A program made the position numbers and the translations under genes. A DNA stretch of 64,000 nucleotides, taken from NCBI RefSeq assembly GCF_023349125.1, contig NZ_JAKIKT010000002.1, positions 310,001-374,000 on the forward strand, read 5' to 3'. Under the pieces are notes generated by a model that saw only the letters and a list, made by a program, of their open reading frames with translations, was not told the DNA's origin and ran no database searches. This document shows positions 26,078 through 33,721 of this stretch, in pieces; the first letter of the stretch is position 1, and each line of letters opens with the position of its first letter. The stretch is from Shewanella corallii (GTDB lineage Bacteria > Pseudomonadota > Gammaproteobacteria > Enterobacterales > Shewanellaceae).

Positions 26078-28153
26078 ATGAAAAACCAACACTATCCCAT
26101 ACTGCTGGCGCTCGGCGCTATGACTCCTGTCGGGCAGACTTTGGCTGCCGAAGATGGCGCCGATACTCAGGGCATTGAAGTTATTGAAGTCACAGCCCGT
26201 AAGCGGGTTGAAACCCTGCAGGATGTGCCGGACGCAGTCACAGCTTTCAGTGAAGCGGATATCGAGTCTGCCCGCATTGAAAATGTCAGTGACTTCGTCA
26301 ACCTTACGCCTAATGTCATGTTTCGTAAGACTTTCCGAGCTGGCGCATCCTACATCACCATGCGAGGAATTACCGGGACCCAACAAGGCTTGCCTCCCGT
26401 AACCTACGTGGTAGACGGCGTACAGGTGGGGGCAGCTGACTTTATCAATCAGGATATGGGGGAGATACAACGCATTGAAGTTCTGCGCGGTCCTCAGGGA
26501 GCGCTTTATGGAGCTGGTGCTATGGCCGGTGCCATCAACGTCATCACCAAACAACCGACACAAGACTTGTCTGGCAAGTTTAAGGTTCAATATGCCGAAG
26601 GCAATGATATCAGTGCTAATGGTTACTTAAGCGGAGGCGTCAGCGAAGATGTTTATGGTCTGATCTCCGTGGGTATTCGAGACTCAGATGGTCTGGTCAA
26701 CTCGGCCGACGGCCGTGATATGGACTTTAATGACACCCGCAGGGTAAAAACCCGCTGGCAATATCTCGGAGAAAATCTGGAGGCTGACCTGCGCCTGGGC
26801 TATGCCAAATATGAGCAAGGGGCAATTATGCAGGATCTGGTGCCAATCGGTTCAGATATTAATTCATTCTCCGAATCTCCTAAAAGAAGCTTTATTGGTA
26901 AAGAAAATCAAGAGTTCAAAGATGCGTCATTAAAACTTGACTACAGCTTTGATGATTTTACCCTCACCTGGATAAGCGCCTATCAAGATGCCGAACAGGA
27001 TCTAATTGGTGATTTGGACTGGAGTGAAGCCAGTATTTTCCTTCAGGATTTAGCAGATAATTTTGATGTCACCAGCCATGAGCTTCGCGTCACCTCAAAT
27101 AGCGATAGTGCGCTTCGTTGGCTGGGGGGAATTTATTATCAAAAAAGGGATAGTTTCAATAAATTAAACATCCGTCTTGAGCCTACTCCCGGTGAAATAG
27201 GTGCCTCAATTTTTCAACAAACGGATACCAAACAAGATACCATCAAAGCGGCTTTTGCCCAGCTAAACTATGACATCACGGACAATGTTGAGCTTACATT
27301 GGCGGCCCGCTACGACAAAGTTGATTTCAGTACATATCGCCCCCTGACCGAAGCCGCAACTTACCTGGATACCAATGGTAATCCTATATCCCAGCTAAGC
27401 AGTTCAGACAGTGAATTCCAACCCAAAGCATCAATCTCCTGGGATATCACTGATGATACTATGCTCTATGCCACCTATGCAGCGGGCTTCCGTCCCGGTT
27501 TTTATAACACGGGTAGCATCACCAAAGCAGAAACCACAAACAACTATGAAATTGGTGGCAAGTCGATGTGGTGGGAGAATCGCTTGCAGCTCAATGGCGC
27601 TATTTTCTATATCGATTACTCTGAACAACAGTTCTCGACGATTGTATCTGAAGCGCCGTTTCGAGCAGTTGAGAACATTGATGCCACAAAAATCAAAGGA
27701 CTCGAGTTGGAAGGTAAGTTACTACTGACCGAAGACTTATTGTCTACTCTGTCCTATGGATACACGGACTCAGAAATCTCGGGCGGAATCTACGAAGGAT
27801 TTTCAGCACCAGTAACGCCAAAAAATACATTCAATCTAGGCCTACAGTATACCCGTGATATCAGTGACTGGGTTTGGAGCAGCCGAATAGATTATCGATA
27901 TCAGGGCGATTTTTTCCTGGATAGAAGAGAGGAGTTAAATGCCAATAGCGTTCAATACCTGAATATAAACACCAGTCTTGAATGGCAGGAGTGGCGCTTC
28001 AGTGTCTTTGCAGAAAACTTGCTGGACGAATATACCATTACCAACGCCACATTCATTCCGGCTGATCAACCGTTACTGGGAGTTGTTAGCGGCACAATCA
28101 CGGCTTTCACTCCTGGTCGTCAGATTGGTGCATCGGTGGAATACAAATTCTGA
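26078..28153 (+). CDS. TonB-dependent receptor of the hydantoinase operon
   Basis: A 691-residue outer-membrane receptor. I prefer the ATG at 26078, which has a GAGAG site and starts directly with the signal peptide, over the ATG at 26066 that overlaps the DUF917 stop. After the signal peptide come a TonB-box-like IEVIEVTARKR, the plug (ETLQDVPDAVTAFS, MRGITGTQQGLPPVTYVVDGV, IQRIEVLRGPQGALYGAG) and a barrel ending VEYKF. The plug is of the broad FecA/IroE-like siderophore/vitamin or small-molecule type rather than the long polysaccharide type. Being in the same operon as ring-opening enzymes, it probably captures their substrate or a conjugate of it. Confidence 0.9.
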   Translation: MKNQHYPILLALGAMTPVGQTLAAEDGADTQGIEVIEVTARKRVETLQDVPDAVTAFSEADIESARIENVSDFVNLTPNVMFRKTFRAGASYITMRGITGTQQGLPPVTYVVDGVQVGAADFINQDMGEIQRIEVLRGPQGALYGAGAMAGAINVITKQPTQDLSGKFKVQYAEGNDISANGYLSGGVSEDVYGLISVGIRDSDGLVNSADGRDMDFNDTRRVKTRWQYLGENLEADLRLGYAKYEQGAIMQDLVPIGSDINSFSESPKRSFIGKENQEFKDASLKLDYSFDDFTLTWISAYQDAEQDLIGDLDWSEASIFLQDLADNFDVTSHELRVTSNSDSALRWLGGIYYQKRDSFNKLNIRLEPTPGEIGASIFQQTDTKQDTIKAAFAQLNYDITDNVELTLAARYDKVDFSTYRPLTEAATYLDTNGNPISQLSSSDSEFQPKASISWDITDDTMLYATYAAGFRPGFYNTGSITKAETTNNYEIGGKSMWWENRLQLNGAIFYIDYSEQQFSTIVSEAPFRAVENIDATKIKGLELEGKLLLTEDLLSTLSYGYTDSEISGGIYEGFSAPVTPKNTFNLGLQYTRDISDWVWSSRIDYRYQGDFFLDRREELNANSVQYLNINTSLEWQEWRFSVFAENLLDEYTITNATFIPADQPLLGVVSGTITAFTPGRQIGASVEYKF

Positions 28154-28236
28154 TATTTAAATGATCGCAAGATCGTCACACTAAATATCGATACGCAAAG
28201 GCAGCACAGGGATGTGATGCCGCTCTTGACCGATAA

Positions 28237-30699
28237 CTATTGAAAATTGGGTAAACCTGCACTTAACACAGCAACAGCCTGACGACGCCCCTTGACCCCT
28301 AATTTACGAAAGATATTCTTCAGGTGGAACTTGACCGTCTGCTCTGAAATATCCAACTCCAGCGCAATTTGTTTGTTCCTGTGTCCCTGCCTCACCAACT
28401 CTATAACCGAAACCTCCCGACCGCTGAGCAGACTGGTATCAGCTCCAGCAGCAGGTTGTTGTAACAGCCGGGTACGGTTATGCCGGTTAAGGCAATCACT
28501 GAGCTCTTCGGCAGATAACCTGTGTTTAACCAACCACACCATACCCACCCATCCCTGCTCGTCCAGCTGCTGCCAGAGCGCAGCCAATGCGGGTCTGTCG
28601 TGGTTTCTCAGAGCAATGAGCCACTGGCAGTAGGTGTACAGGTAAAGATGAGCGCCAGCCTGAGCCCGTTCTGCAATCGTTAGACACAGTAAATCGCTGG
28701 CCTGTCCTGTCAGGTCGCACCATTCAAGGTGCAACTGTTGCAGTCTCCATGGCATGGAAAGCGGCTGCTCAGCGACAGGCTTGATATAAGGTTGGAAACT
28801 GGATTCCCTTTCCGGCCAGCGGAGCAGAGCCAGACGGGCCAGATAACTGAGCAAAGTTTCCAGATAGGCCAATCTGCGTTTTTGACTGTCCTGACTGGCT
28901 TTCGCCAACCACACCAGCAGTTCCTGAGGGCCATCATGATGCATGGCACTGCGTGCTGCCAGCGTATAGATACTGGCATAAAGATCGAACCAGGCCTCAC
29001 TGCGATTGAGCTTATAGACCAACTGGCCGATGGCGTTGACCGGGGGCAGAAGTCCCTGACAAAATGCCAGTTCCCGTTTTACGCCCTGCAATGCAATCCT
29101 GATACTCAGATCCTGACTGAAGTAGGTTTGCACCTGACCTGCAACCCGGGTCAGTAAAGCGCCGGCCAGCTCTCCCTGCATATTCAACAGCGCCAGATGA
29201 GCCTGATGAATATCCAGATAAGTCTCGCCATATTCAGCCTCAAGCTCACGGTTATAGGCAACTCTGGCACTGTCCAGGCATTTCGATGCAGTCTGCAGTT
29301 CTCCCTGTTGCAATGCCACCAGTGCCAGAATATTGTTGGCCAGTGCGGTTGCGTAGGGCTCTGAGCCCTGATCCAGGCTGGCATACCTGAGAGAGTCCAG
29401 CTCCTGCCGATCCAGAATCCGACCTTCATAAAGGCGGATAAGCGCATCAGCAAGGTTCCATTCAAAGGCATCCTGATCGCGCCAGTATCGGTTCACCATA
29501 CGCCTGGCCTGATCGACCCGGCCACGCTTGAAATTCACAATCACATACAGCCAGGCCACTTCTGGAAAGGCTTTGATATCTCTGTCATCAAACAGCGCCA
29601 GGATCTGCTCAAGATTACCCAGACCATGACGTATCCACTCAAGCAAGCCACCATGTTGACTCAGTAAGTGGGCAGCACTCGAGCGTTCGCCACAACTGAG
29701 CATCAGTGAAATTCCCGCAGCAATATCACCGGCTTCAGCCCGGCGCTGGGCCAACTGCAAGTGCACCTGTCGATAATCAGATTCAAAATAGCGAAATCCC
29801 AAATGAACCAGCGCCTTTCGAACAATAGGGAGTAGGGTCAATTGGCCCTCCATCTCCAAAAAAAGGCCTGATAGATATCGGTGCAAAAGCTCGTCTATTG
29901 CTCCTTGCTCAAAAGAGTCAAACCAACTACGTTCCAGCGACGGAAACAATGTGAGGGTCAACAATCTCTGCCAGTCTGCCCAGCTAAGAACCTCTGATAG
30001 TGCTTGCCACAATGCGCTTTGCAGATGGATATCCGCCGCCAACGCATCAACCAGAGTCTCGCGGTGTACAATGTCTGCCAGCAATTTGTCACCAGAAGTG
30101 AAGTCCTGATTTATGAGGCCCAGTGCCAATGGCCACCCCAGAGTTTCGCGAAACAATCGAGAATTGGAAATACTCAGTTTTCCATTAAACAAATGCTCTA
30201 CATCACTGAAGTTAAGTCTCAGATGGCGTGCGGTTAAAATACGCCCCAAAACCACGTCAGCGCCGGGTAATAACTGCGCATCACAGGGATCTCGTGTTGC
30301 GATAACCAGATCAACCGGCGCACCACAAACTGCACTCAATACCCGCTGTCGCATATCGGCGCTGATTGCTTGCCAGTTATCGATGTAAATACATGGCTGT
30401 ATGGTGTCGGATAAGGGCTTTAACGCGGCTAAAAAGCGGTGAAGGACTTCAAACATCGGCGCTCCGCCGTCAATCCAAAGGCAATCCTGGCCAGGCCTTT
30501 TATTTGTGGCCTCTGATACGGCTTCCCTCCCTTGTTGGCGCAGTGTACCAAGTTGGGCCAACGCTCGTTCGCGGTGGGCTTTGTGCTGGGTCATCAATCG
30601 AGTTTTGCCAAATCCGGTCGGAGCAGCCAACACCAATATCCCCTGTCGTAAACCAACTTCGATAAGGTGGGAACGATCAAGCTCCATGGGGCTAGTCAC
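28237..30699 (-). CDS. MalT-like LuxR-family ATP-dependent transcriptional activator
   Basis: An 820-residue STAND-type regulator: N-terminal NTPase with a P-loop variant LAAPTGFGKTRLM near residue 28, a long helical TPR-like sensor region, and a C-terminal LuxR helix-turn-helix (LSGREVSVIELVRQGHRNKQ, then ISEQTVKFHLKNIFRKLGV). MalT-type activators bind ATP and an inducer, oligomerise, and bind direct-repeat boxes. The start is a GTG with a GGGGAG site; an in-frame ATG lies 12 bases later. It converges on the operon-2 receptor gene, 83 bp apart. I infer that it activates both hydantoinase operons through their tandem boxes. Confidence 0.9.
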   Translation of the reverse strand: MTSPMELDRSHLIEVGLRQGILVLAAPTGFGKTRLMTQHKAHRERALAQLGTLRQQGREAVSEATNKRPGQDCLWIDGGAPMFEVLHRFLAALKPLSDTIQPCIYIDNWQAISADMRQRVLSAVCGAPVDLVIATRDPCDAQLLPGADVVLGRILTARHLRLNFSDVEHLFNGKLSISNSRLFRETLGWPLALGLINQDFTSGDKLLADIVHRETLVDALAADIHLQSALWQALSEVLSWADWQRLLTLTLFPSLERSWFDSFEQGAIDELLHRYLSGLFLEMEGQLTLLPIVRKALVHLGFRYFESDYRQVHLQLAQRRAEAGDIAAGISLMLSCGERSSAAHLLSQHGGLLEWIRHGLGNLEQILALFDDRDIKAFPEVAWLYVIVNFKRGRVDQARRMVNRYWRDQDAFEWNLADALIRLYEGRILDRQELDSLRYASLDQGSEPYATALANNILALVALQQGELQTASKCLDSARVAYNRELEAEYGETYLDIHQAHLALLNMQGELAGALLTRVAGQVQTYFSQDLSIRIALQGVKRELAFCQGLLPPVNAIGQLVYKLNRSEAWFDLYASIYTLAARSAMHHDGPQELLVWLAKASQDSQKRRLAYLETLLSYLARLALLRWPERESSFQPYIKPVAEQPLSMPWRLQQLHLEWCDLTGQASDLLCLTIAERAQAGAHLYLYTYCQWLIALRNHDRPALAALWQQLDEQGWVGMVWLVKHRLSAEELSDCLNRHNRTRLLQQPAAGADTSLLSGREVSVIELVRQGHRNKQIALELDISEQTVKFHLKNIFRKLGVKGRRQAVAVLSAGLPNFQ

Positions 30700-30848
30700 A
30701 GTAGTGCACTCCCCATAATGCCTCGGTAGGACGGATGAAAGAGATTGAAATAACAGACTTTCGCATTGAGCCCCTCGCCAGTAAACCCTAGTTAAAACTT
30801 AAGGTATCTGCAGCAAAGTTCAATAGCCGATTGGAATAGTCAGGGGCG

Positions 30849-31142
30849 TTATGGACGGCGAAATCCTTTTGGGCCAAGTACCAAAATCACTCGACATACT
30901 CTGGAAGGAGGGATTATCCCAATGCGGTCGGCAGTGATGCTGGCAGCGGATTCGCCGTCAAACTCAAGGTTACCACTGGTCAATACTCTTCTGCAGGTCT
31001 TCACCATCATTGGTAAATGAGTTGGCAACAACAAACAGACATCGCCGGGGCGCACTTTAAGACACCCCATAGCCAGTAAATATTCGCCTGGGTGTAATCT
31101 CGGAAGCATGGAGATACCTCCAACTCGCACTAATCTAAGCAC
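30849..31142 (-). CDS. sodX: Nickel-type superoxide dismutase maturation protease
   Basis: A 97-residue S26 signal-peptidase-like protein. The serine-lysine dyad is visible: Ser11 in GGISMLPRL and Lys48 in MMVKTCRRV, with the family RPGDV segment between. Enzymes of this type cut the leader of NiSOD so that the N-terminal His becomes the nickel ligand. The start is GTG at 31142, 4 bases after the sodN stop, so the two genes are co-translated. Length fits the NiSOD-specific protease group, which lacks long membrane anchors. It is the last gene of the operon. Confidence 0.85.
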   Translation of the reverse strand: MLRLVRVGGISMLPRLHPGEYLLAMGCLKVRPGDVCLLLPTHLPMMVKTCRRVLTSGNLEFDGESAASITADRIGIIPPSRVCRVILVLGPKGFRRP

Positions 31143-31146
31143 AGGT

Positions 31147-31656
31147 TCAGGATTTAAGGTCCGGATAGACTACAGGCAACGCCGGCGGATAAGGGCAATC
31201 AGCTGTATAGGTTGCCACACCTTTACTTTGCCAGAAAATATCAGCAAAGCGATTCACCTTTTCCAGCAAAGTTAATGCCGCATCTCTATCCAGATTTTGC
31301 TTTGCCCTGGAAGCCATCATCATAATTTCATGAGTCAAACTGTGAATCTCAGGAAACTGTTCCAGTTGAGGCTGTTTGAAATAGTCCCCCCAAATTACCC
31401 GAACCGCTTCTTTGACCTCTATGCCATGCTGCTCTTTTTGCATCACCAGACGAGTAAACTCGGCCTGTTGCGAGCGGGTTAGTTCGCCGCTTTGGGGGAG
31501 TTCAGCCATAATATCCAGAGTACGGATCATAGTCAGCACAGCAATCTGAGCAGTGTGAGGGTCGTAAATTTTACAGGGAATATCGCAGTGGGCTGACGCA
31601 ACCGAAATAGGTAAGTCGTCACCCAGACGGTTCACCAAGCCATATATCAAAGACAT
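31147..31656 (-). CDS. sodN: Nickel superoxide dismutase
   Basis: A 169-residue precursor of NiSOD, which dismutates superoxide using a Ni(II/III) hook. The ATG at 31656 has an AAGGA site; the longer ORF upstream (to 31776) overlaps the previous gene and lacks family similarity. A 22-residue leader ends at Ala22, and the hook HCDIPCKIYDP begins at His23. His23, Cys24 and Cys28 would be His1, Cys2 and Cys6 of the mature protein, all intact. The helical remainder (IAVLTMIRTLDIM, FPEIHSLTHEIMMMASRAKQN) fits the four-helix bundle. It sits between a His-rich membrane peptide gene and sodX. The promoter region carries a Fur-like box. Confidence 0.95.
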   Translation of the reverse strand: MSLIYGLVNRLGDDLPISVASAHCDIPCKIYDPHTAQIAVLTMIRTLDIMAELPQSGELTRSQQAEFTRLVMQKEQHGIEVKEAVRVIWGDYFKQPQLEQFPEIHSLTHEIMMMASRAKQNLDRDAALTLLEKVNRFADIFWQSKGVATYTADCPYPPALPVVYPDLKS

Positions 31657-31657
31657 A

Positions 31658-31849
31658 TCAACGATCCTTATGTTGATTTTTCTTGTAGAGGAACACAGCA
31701 GCAAATACGCCGGCCGCGACCAGTGGCCAAATCCAATATGAATGAATGATACCGGCGCTCCAATGGTAGTGGTCATGGCCAGGATGAGCCCAAACCAATG
31801 CCGGTGTCAGGGAGGGCACCAACAACATCAGCCCTTTTACGGATCTCAT
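31658..31849 (-). CDS. Small His-rich membrane protein of the NiSOD operon
   Basis: A 63-residue protein with two hydrophobic segments. The first (residues 6-21) looks like a signal peptide ending ALVWA. Cleavage there would expose the N-terminal sequence HPGHDHYHW, four His and one Asp in nine residues. The second segment (about 38-56) is a membrane anchor followed by KKNQHKDR. The ATG at 31849 has a perfect AAGGAGAG site, and the stop codon lies 1 base before the sodN start. HPGH-type His motifs occur in HupE/UreJ and other nickel-handling proteins. I infer nickel capture or delivery for NiSOD, but I do not recognise a named family. Confidence 0.7.
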   Translation of the reverse strand: MRSVKGLMLLVPSLTPALVWAHPGHDHYHWSAGIIHSYWIWPLVAAGVFAAVFLYKKNQHKDR

Positions 31850-31865
31850 AAAATCTCTCCTTATA

Positions 31866-32267
31866 TCAATGGCAAGGTTCTTCTGAGGGAAGAGGAAGTA
31901 AATGAATAGGATGGGTAACACTGTGGGAGTTATAGAGTTGAATTTCCCTAATGCAGAGATCCATACCTTTAAGCAGCAGACTCAAATCACAACAGCTCTG
32001 ATCTTGAGTCAGGCGTCCGAATAGATTCTCGTATGGATTGAGTAAATGTATTCGCTGCGCTTCAGGTTCTCCCTGTTGATGAAACAGCGCAGCCAAATTA
32101 TGGAAGCTGGCAATCCAGGCCATCACCACTTTGTCTTCATTGGGTGAGAACTGGTACAGTGCACATGCCCTCGCAAGCGCACGTCGATACCAGCATTCAG
32201 CCAATTTCCATTCCTGTTCCTGAAACAACAAATTTGCAGTTTGGGTGTACTTGAGCCAACTTTCCAT
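31866..32267 (-). CDS. TPR-like protein of unknown function, first gene of the NiSOD operon
   Basis: A 133-residue cytoplasmic protein. The ATG at 32267 is chosen because of a GGAGG site 6 bases upstream; the ORF start at 32297 would overlap the Fur-like box. The protein is alpha-helical with a TPR-like pattern (ANLLFQEQEWKLAECWYRRA, then MAWIASFHNLAALFHQQGEP) and four Cys residues, two adjacent (SCCDL). Its layout resembles the DUF2753-type proteins of vibrios, but that match is from memory and weak. It ends 17 bases before the His-rich peptide gene, so it is part of the operon. It may be a scaffold or chaperone for the maturation step. Confidence 0.65.
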   Translation of the reverse strand: MESWLKYTQTANLLFQEQEWKLAECWYRRALARACALYQFSPNEDKVVMAWIASFHNLAALFHQQGEPEAQRIHLLNPYENLFGRLTQDQSCCDLSLLLKGMDLCIREIQLYNSHSVTHPIHLLPLPSEEPCH

Positions 32268-32282
32268 TCGCAGCCTCCATTT

Positions 32283-32301
32283 GAGAATGAGTTTCATTAT
32301 T
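32283..32301 (-). promoter_or_regulatory. Fur-like box upstream of the NiSOD operon
   Basis: Read toward the operon the site is AATAATGAAACTCATTCTC, which matches the 19-bp Fur consensus at 15 positions. It lies 16 bp before the first start codon. A nickel-responsive Fur-family protein (Nur) is the alternative binder. Confidence 0.7.
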
Positions 32302-32644
32302 GATCAACTTGTTCAGTATTGAAACACCTGCGAGTACTTTTTACCCAGTCAATGGCTCGTCATGAATTGAGACGCCTCTATAGGGCAGCATCTCGCATTA
32401 CACACCGAAGAATGACCATCTCCCTGAGTTTGAAGACGTATTTAGCTGGCCAGAACCTGACAATAGACATACGGAGTGAGTATGACTGTCAGTATTAGGA
32501 AGAGAGTAAAGTAATGAGTTGGCTCTGCGGCTGCAGACAACCCCGAATGCGACTGGGAAAGGTTATCTGCCCGCAGAATATCGGGCAGCACAGGCGTGAT
32601 AATTAAACGTCATTAGCAAGGACAAATCCCCGGCCAAAGCATAG
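32302..32644. other. Intergenic region between NiSOD operon and glucanase gene
   Basis: These 343 bases hold the upstream part of the NiSOD promoter and the 3' flank of the GH16 gene. No open frame of protein character and no strong terminator are visible; a weak GCCCG / CGGGC stem occurs near 32570. Confidence 0.4.
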
Positions 32645-33721
32645 CTAGGGATTGGCGAGACGGTCGCCGGACAGGTCTCCTGCAGGAGGGATTTTCCCCT
32701 CAACCAGTTCAGCACCATCATCGGCTCGTCCGCAGCCAAACACAGGGTCCTTCTTGTGACCACAACGATACACGCGAACATAATCCACGCTTAAGGTTTG
32801 TGGAAATGCCTTCTCATCAATGCCCTTGTCATTAACATTGGCTGACCAGGCACCGCCAACGGCCAGATTAAGAATCATATGAAATCTGGCATTAAACGGC
32901 GCATCCGCTGGCTGACTGACCCAGTTACCGCTGACATCCCGGAACTGTGAATACCAGCCTTCAGCTCTTTGGGTCGCATAGTGCTGCCCATCCACATACC
33001 AGCGGATCTCACCGGGTTCCCACTCTATGGCATAAACATGAAAGTCATCGGTGGGAGAAAGATTGTCTGGTAGTCGATAGCCTGTGCCTGTATAGACATT
33101 TTGTGGCCACTCACGACCATAGTGCAAAGTGCCATGAACCCGGGTTTCCACTTCATCAGCGGCAGCCCCCTTACGATCGCTTGGGCTTCCCAGATTCACC
33201 GCTTCCATAATGTCTATCTCTCCGGAAGCTGGCCAGAGTCCATACTTGTTGTCGGTAGGCAGCATCCAGATAGCGGGCCAGGTTCCCTGTCCCTGAGGCA
33301 ATTTGGCGCGGATCTCAAACCGGCCGTAAGTCCAGTCACCTTTGTTTTTGCTTCTCAGCCGCGCTGAGGTGAAAGGCTTTGCGCCGGATTTATCGTGTCT
33401 GTCATAACCCTGCTGATCATCCTGCACCGCCGGACCATTGAAGTTCTCTTTACGGGCAACAATATTCAACACGCCATCTTTGACATAGGCGTTGTCGCTG
33501 CGGTCGGTATAACACTGCTGCTCATTATTACCGCCACCCCAACAGTTCACCTCAAAGCTCCACTTGCCGGTATCCAGGGTGTCAAACTCATCTTGCCAAA
33601 CCAGTTGCCAGCCGGGCTCTTCGTCACCATCAGGCTCGCTCCCGGCACCACTGCACCCAAGCAACAGCAAAGGAGTGGCAAACAATAAAGGCATGTGAAT
33701 AAAGGCTTTTTTATCAATCAT
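32645..33721 (-). CDS. GH16 endo-beta-1,3-glucanase (laminarinase-like) lipoprotein
   Basis: A 358-residue outer-membrane or periplasm-anchored lipoprotein: signal LLLLGC with the lipid Cys at residue 23, then a single GH16 jelly-roll domain. The catalytic motif EIDIME is at residues 168-173 (nucleophile Glu168, acid/base Glu173). Flanking landmarks typical of laminarinases are LVWQDEFD, YTSARL-like FTSARLRSK, GTWPAIWMLPT and YAIEWEPGEIRWYVDG. The ATG at 33721 overlaps the GH3 stop by 8 bases; the upstream ORF extension is not needed. It should cut beta-1,3-glucans such as laminarin into oligosaccharides for the GH3 and GH1 partners. Its catalytic domain is a paralogue of that at 47649-50303. 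Confidence 0.92.
   Translation of the reverse strand: MIDKKAFIHMPLLFATPLLLLGCSGAGSEPDGDEEPGWQLVWQDEFDTLDTGKWSFEVNCWGGGNNEQQCYTDRSDNAYVKDGVLNIVARKENFNGPAVQDDQQGYDRHDKSGAKPFTSARLRSKNKGDWTYGRFEIRAKLPQGQGTWPAIWMLPTDNKYGLWPASGEIDIMEAVNLGSPSDRKGAAADEVETRVHGTLHYGREWPQNVYTGTGYRLPDNLSPTDDFHVYAIEWEPGEIRWYVDGQHYATQRAEGWYSQFRDVSGNWVSQPADAPFNARFHMILNLAVGGAWSANVNDKGIDEKAFPQTLSVDYVRVYRCGHKKDPVFGCGRADDGAELVEGKIPPAGDLSGDRLANP

Noticed and set aside
31657..31776. Longer N terminus for sodN
   Set aside because: It would overlap the His-rich peptide gene and destroy the short leader expected before the HCDIPC hook; the ATG at 31656 has its own ribosome binding site.
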